Shown in pieces: positions 60,053 to 64,000 of a DNA stretch of 64,000 bases. The notes below the pieces were generated by a model. It saw nothing but the letters and a program-made list of their open reading frames with translations. It was not told the DNA's origin and did not search any database. The stretch lies in assembly GCF_947179165.1 (NCBI RefSeq), contig NC_077246.1, forward strand, positions 72,854,421 through 72,918,420, given 5' to 3'. The stretch is from Solanum dulcamara. Its lineage: Eukaryota; Streptophyta; Magnoliopsida; Solanales; Solanaceae. How positions within the stretch are numbered: position 1 is the stretch's first letter; the number at the start of each line of letters is the position of its first letter. The translations under genes and the position numbers were made by a program.

Positions 60053-63000
60053 ATGGAAGACAAAAATAGAATTTCAATGGTGGTTTGTGTTACTGGTGGT
60101 TCAGGATACATAGCTTCATTTCTGGTGAAAAAACTTCTTGAAAATGGCTACAAAGTTCATGCCACCCTTAGGAACTTGGGTATGTTATCTTGATTTTACT
60201 TTCTTTTTTTCAATTAATGATTTGTCTCGAATCGAGTCGAGTGAGATTATACTGAGTATATTGTTGTTGTAATGTATTGTATTGTTGATGGGACGGATGA
60301 GATCTCTCCGCCCCTAACTATGAAGTCATGAATTTGATTCTTGAAAATAGAGACCACTATCCACTTTTCGACTCTATCTTTGAAAAATAGTTTAGGTTCC
60401 GGTGAGGTGAGCGCAAATAGTAATGCCCAGATCATTTGGAAAAAAAAAAGATGCGTCTCTTTTTCGTTTTCCAATCTTCTGTCCTTCATTCTTGCTTGCT
60501 CTTGAAGATGAAGTAAACATGGTCATGGGCCAATATCTCGGTGCCAAGGCATCCAGCCGATCCTTACCCTTCCAAGTGATAAAAAGTTTCCCGCCCGAAA
60601 GAACCGCTCACTAGCTAGCCGGACTAGTGGGGGCCATCCGGCCTCGAATAGGAGGGGCCCCTTTCCTTACAGTCAAGTGGCTCTCCATCTCTAGGAAGAG
60701 ACTTGACTTATTATTATAAAAACTACTCACTATCCAAATGAAAGGGTGCCTCCACAGGTTGACATCCGATCCAAACAGATGGCGAGGACCCACGGAAAAA
60801 TCCACCTTATTCATGCTCCGTCACGGCTATTCCATTCCTTCTGTACTAGAGTTCGGTCAAGTGGGAATTCATTGATTCGTTTCAGTTTCCGAAGTAAGTT
60901 CGCCATAGAAGCACCTCCACGAACTATCGTCGTTTTTTGATGGTTTTTCCGCTTCTCACAGCTGCTCATTTCGCTTGTGGAATTTGAAACTTCAAGACAT
61001 TATCCAAAAGAGCCCTTACCCCTTCAATGGGTCCTACGCTAGACTCGAAGCTAGAGGGAGTCTAGAAAGTTGTTCATCGAACCCCTTGGCAGAAAATCGA
61101 CATTGTATATAGAAGGTTTAATTTTTATTTTTATGTAAATAAGGTAAGTTGAACCTATTGAATTTCAACATATATCACAAAGCCAAACGCATCGAAAAAT
61201 ATAAATAGGAACCTACCTTCAACTATTATTGTCCAAGTGTTGTAGAGAATCGTGTTTGCCTTGCCAAGAACTTTAACAAAAAAGAAGAAGGAACTCTAAA
61301 AAAGAGACGTAATTCTTTCAGAACCACGTAGTGAAAATTCTGTCTCCGACACTACCTTGTATATGACACGAATTCAAATTAGTCGGATCTATAAATTTCA
61401 AATGGAGGATGGTGTATGAGACTCATAAATTGTGATAATTTTGCAGAGGATAAATCAAAGGTAGGCCTGTTGAAGAGCTTGCCTAATGCAGAAGGAAATT
61501 TGAAGTTATTTCAAGCTGATATGTATAGGCCAGAAGAGTATGAACAAGCAATCAAAGGTTGTGAATTTGTTTTCCATATGGCCACTCCTTTTCTACATAC
61601 TGAGGGATTTCAGGTACCTATTTTTAACGTCGTTCAAGTTTAGCTTGTATGCACCTCGATAATTTCACTGACTTCTAATATAATTTCTTTTGCACAAGTA
61701 TATGTACCTATTTTCATTTTCTTATAAGGATGATGTTCGGATCAGTTTGTGTGCCTCTACTACTCCACTGAGATGTCTTCCATGGTTTTTCCATACTACC
61801 TCCGTTTTTATTTGTTTGTCTTACTTTCCTTTTTAGTTTTTTTTAAAAAAGAATGTCTCTTTGCTTTTCAACTCTTTAATTCTAACTTTTCATATGACAT
61901 GTTTAAGACCGCAAAAATAAAGAGTATTTTATTGGCACATTCTGCATACGTTTAGTTTAAGACCATAAAATTCAAAAGACTTTTTACTTTCTTAAACTTC
62001 GTATCAAGTCAATACAAGACAAACAAATTGAAACGAAGGGAGTATTACATTGATTACTAGCTAGCTAGGCCACACTCTTAGCATGCGGCGGTCGTCAGGG
62101 TCAGAGCTATAGTTAGAGAAGGATGGTCAGTCGAACATCTCTCGTATGAAAATTATATTAAATCTTGAACAACCTTAACAAAATTTTGGTTTCGCTTATG
62201 GAATTTGATTGAGTTATTTTACTTATTTATACATTTATTTTTTGTGGGATTGAATATTGTAATAGTACAAGAATCCAGTAGAAGCAGCAGTTGCATCAGT
62301 GAAGAATATTGGAATGGCTTGTATTAAGTCTGGTACTGTGAAGAGGCTTATATATACAAGTACTGTGCTTGCTGCTTCACCATTGAAGGATGATGGCAAT
62401 GGCTTCAAGGATTTGATAGATGAAACATGTTGGACCCCTCTCAATGTCCACTTCCCTTTTAGTGATGATTTTGTTTTGGTAAGATTTCTTTCTTAATAGA
62501 AATGATGGTGTCGGGGTCAGTTTACGTTATCTATTTATACTATTCCTCTTGGTGTTTGTTATCTTCCACCAACACATGTATTATGTACTCTGTCCACTAA
62601 GACTTACACAGACTGGATCACTGTCGGGAATTGAATCATAATCTCTAAGGTTTGCACGTTATTCATTGACCACCAGGTCAGACTTTGACTGTCAAACTAC
62701 AAAATTATAAATACCCTATACGTTTCAATTTTATACGTCTTACTTTTCTTTTTGATATGTTTCAAAAAAGATTGTTTCTTTCTATAGTATGTTTTAATTT
62801 CAAGATTCTCATAATTTGGCCCTTAATAACGCTTCTTTATAAGAATGACATGACATGCTTAAGACTACAAGATTCAAATGGTATTCTTGATGTGTTCCAC
62901 ACATCTTTATCTTAAGATCACAAAATTGATTACGTCTTCTTTACATTCTTAATAAAATGTTGTGTCCACTCTAACTAAGACACATACAATGAAACAGTGA

Positions 63001-64000
63001 AAGTAATAATAACATATAACCTAGTGGGGACGACCCCGTGCCATCTGTGAGCTAGATACCACTTTTGGAAGGGCTAGAATTCTGACCTTGTGTAGTTTCC
63101 AAGAATTAATTCCTTGATCATTTCGTCCAAGAAGATGACTCTCTTTATGAACGGCCTAAACAAGAATTCTCGAATTCTATAAAGATTACAAAAAAAAAAC
63201 TAACATTTTTTTTCTTTTTGAATTGGTGTAGGATTATGTGGTAGCAAAGACAACATGTGAGAAAGAAATCTTGAACTTTGGCAAAGATGGATTTGAGGTT
63301 GTGAGCTTAGGTTGTGGTTTGGTTGGAGGAACAACACTCTTGTCAAATATCTCAGTAAGCATGGCTGATATTTTGTCAGTGGTAACTGGTGATGAAATTT
63401 ATTACAAACACCTCAAGTTCATAGAAGAGGTTGATGGCAAAGTTCCAATTGTACATATTGAAGATGTTTGTGAAGCTCACATTTTCTCAATGGAAAATAG
63501 CGATTCTATGAATGGTAGATTCATGTGTGCTAGCTCCTTTGTTTCTTCTGCAGAAATTGCAAGTTATTATCAACAAAAGTATCCAGAGTTTCATGTCAAC
63601 CAAAAGTAAGTACCTTATCTTTCATCAACACTCTTTTTTGTTGTTTGGTATCTGGTTTGGAATCCTAACTAATACGGATTCTATGACAAGTTGTGGTGGT
63701 GGTAAATCACTCCCTACCAAACGCGACTTCATTTCTGGATCTGAAACATCTGGTTAAGTAAAAAGGAGTATATACTATCCCATCACAATTGATATTGGAT
63801 GTAGTTCTTGATTTTTCTTTGTGCTTACTTGGCATTTGAGGCTATGAATAAGTAAAATTAGAGTTCAACTAATGATATATGTTGACATTGTAAAATGTGT
63901 TTACACTACCAGGTCACTTAAAAGTCAATTACAAATAACCTATTTACGACGTAAAGAATTGTTATACTATCAGATCATGTCATATATTTAAAGAATCATT
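60053..64000 (+). CDS. DFR / anthocyanidin-reductase-like NADPH reductase (extended SDR), 3' end outside the window
   Basis: Four exons are visible: 60053-60179, 61447-61613, 62266-62478 and 63232-63605, all in frame (293 residues plus two bases). The last exon should lie beyond 64000; 63606 onward is intron. The NADP-binding Rossmann motif [10 protein letters not shown] is at 13-22. The catalytic set is present: Ser/Thr in IYTST (127-131) and Tyr171-x3-Lys175 (DYVVAK). The family includes dihydroflavonol 4-reductase, anthocyanidin reductase, vestitone reductase and HC-toxin-reductase-like enzymes, which reduce carbonyls in flavonoids and related compounds. I cannot say which substrate is used. 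Residues 92-99 (TEGFQY) follow the ATPF motif as in anthocyanidin-reductase-like members. The ATG at 60053 (ccATGg context) precedes the Rossmann fold by the usual short leader. Intron 1 contains apparent mitochondrial DNA. Confidence 0.88.
60440..61075. other. Probable mitochondrial DNA insertion (NUMT) in intron 1 of the reductase gene
   Basis: About 640 bp is clearly richer in G+C than the neighbouring introns and contains none of the window's nuclear repeats. Passages such as agctagccggactagtgggg, ggccatccggcctcgaatag, ggtgcctccacaggttgaca and ttcggtcaagtgggaattca have the look of angiosperm mitochondrial intergenic DNA. No intact gene is seen in it. Immediately after, gaaccccttggcagaaaatc (61078) begins a nuclear dispersed repeat. 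Origin is judged by composition and style, not by comparison. Confidence 0.6.
61794..62045. mobile_element. Stowaway/mariner-like MITE in intron 2 of the reductase gene
   Basis: Left end tacctccgtttttatttg and right end aaattgaaacgaagggagta are inverted copies, and tttgtttgtctt pairs with aagacaaacaaa. Ends of this kind (ctccctccgtttca) are typical of Stowaway elements. Decayed relatives are visible around 12915-13100, 59586-59650 and 62725-62985. Confidence 0.7.
62507..62680 (-). mobile_element. tRNA-derived SINE in intron 3 of the reductase gene
   Basis: Read on the minus strand: ggtcaatgaataacgtgc, accttagagattatgattca (A/B box region), attcccgacagtgatccag, cttagtggacagagtacata, tgttggtggaagataacaaa and cgtaaactgaccccgacacc. 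This is the body of a poly-A-tailed SINE family common in Solanaceae; the same 3' end is at 41975-42013. Confidence 0.65.

Noticed and set aside
63512..63757. 81-residue frame past the exon 4 donor of the reductase gene
   Set aside because: Different phase from the real exon, and gtaagt at 63606 is a strong donor; the missing C-terminal exon is expected beyond the window.

Overview
This is a window of plant nuclear DNA. Genes are split by short AT-rich introns with GT-AG borders, intergenic DNA is very AT-rich, and tRNA-derived SINEs and small inverted-repeat elements are abundant. The repeats (TTG-tailed, Au-like and poly-A-tailed SINEs) and the protein sequences point to Solanaceae, most likely Solanum (tomato or a relative). 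That placement rests on recognition, not on a search.

Layout, left to right. 1-891 looks like the end of an LTR retrotransposon. 3220-9157 is a nine-exon polygalacturonase gene with all four catalytic motifs and a 470-residue product. 10360-12600 is a tandem array of about 12 satellite units of 176-180 bp. 14987-15355 (minus strand) is a one-exon gene for a small single-pass membrane protein whose leader carries a 156-bp tandem duplication. 15850-25230 is gene-poor; its clearest element is a Mutator-like element with long inverted repeats and a perfect 9-bp target duplication (20911-21821). 25931-33205 is a nine-exon GH3 exo-beta-glucanase/beta-glucosidase gene (630 residues). 34903-37900 is a two-exon AN1-C2H2 zinc-finger (stress-associated protein) gene. 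41288-53183 is a 19-exon gene for a plant EFR3-like plasma-membrane scaffold (1012 residues). 57479-57794 is a two-exon gene for a 76-residue protein, probably mitochondrial, with a GC-AG intron and site II promoter motifs. 60053 to the right edge is a DFR/anthocyanidin-reductase-like short-chain reductase gene whose last exon lies outside the window; its first intron holds a block that looks like mitochondrial DNA.

These are independently transcribed genes, not an operon or a clear biosynthetic cluster. The polygalacturonase and the GH3 enzyme both act on cell-wall polysaccharides, but nothing in the sequence shows co-regulation. All exon borders were derived by hand from splice signals, reading-frame continuity and known protein families; every internal exon joins in frame. 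I found no previously undescribed gene system. The unusual content is structural: tandem duplications inside introns and untranslated regions of nearly every gene, a short satellite array, a possible Pack-MULE, an organellar insertion and many SINEs.
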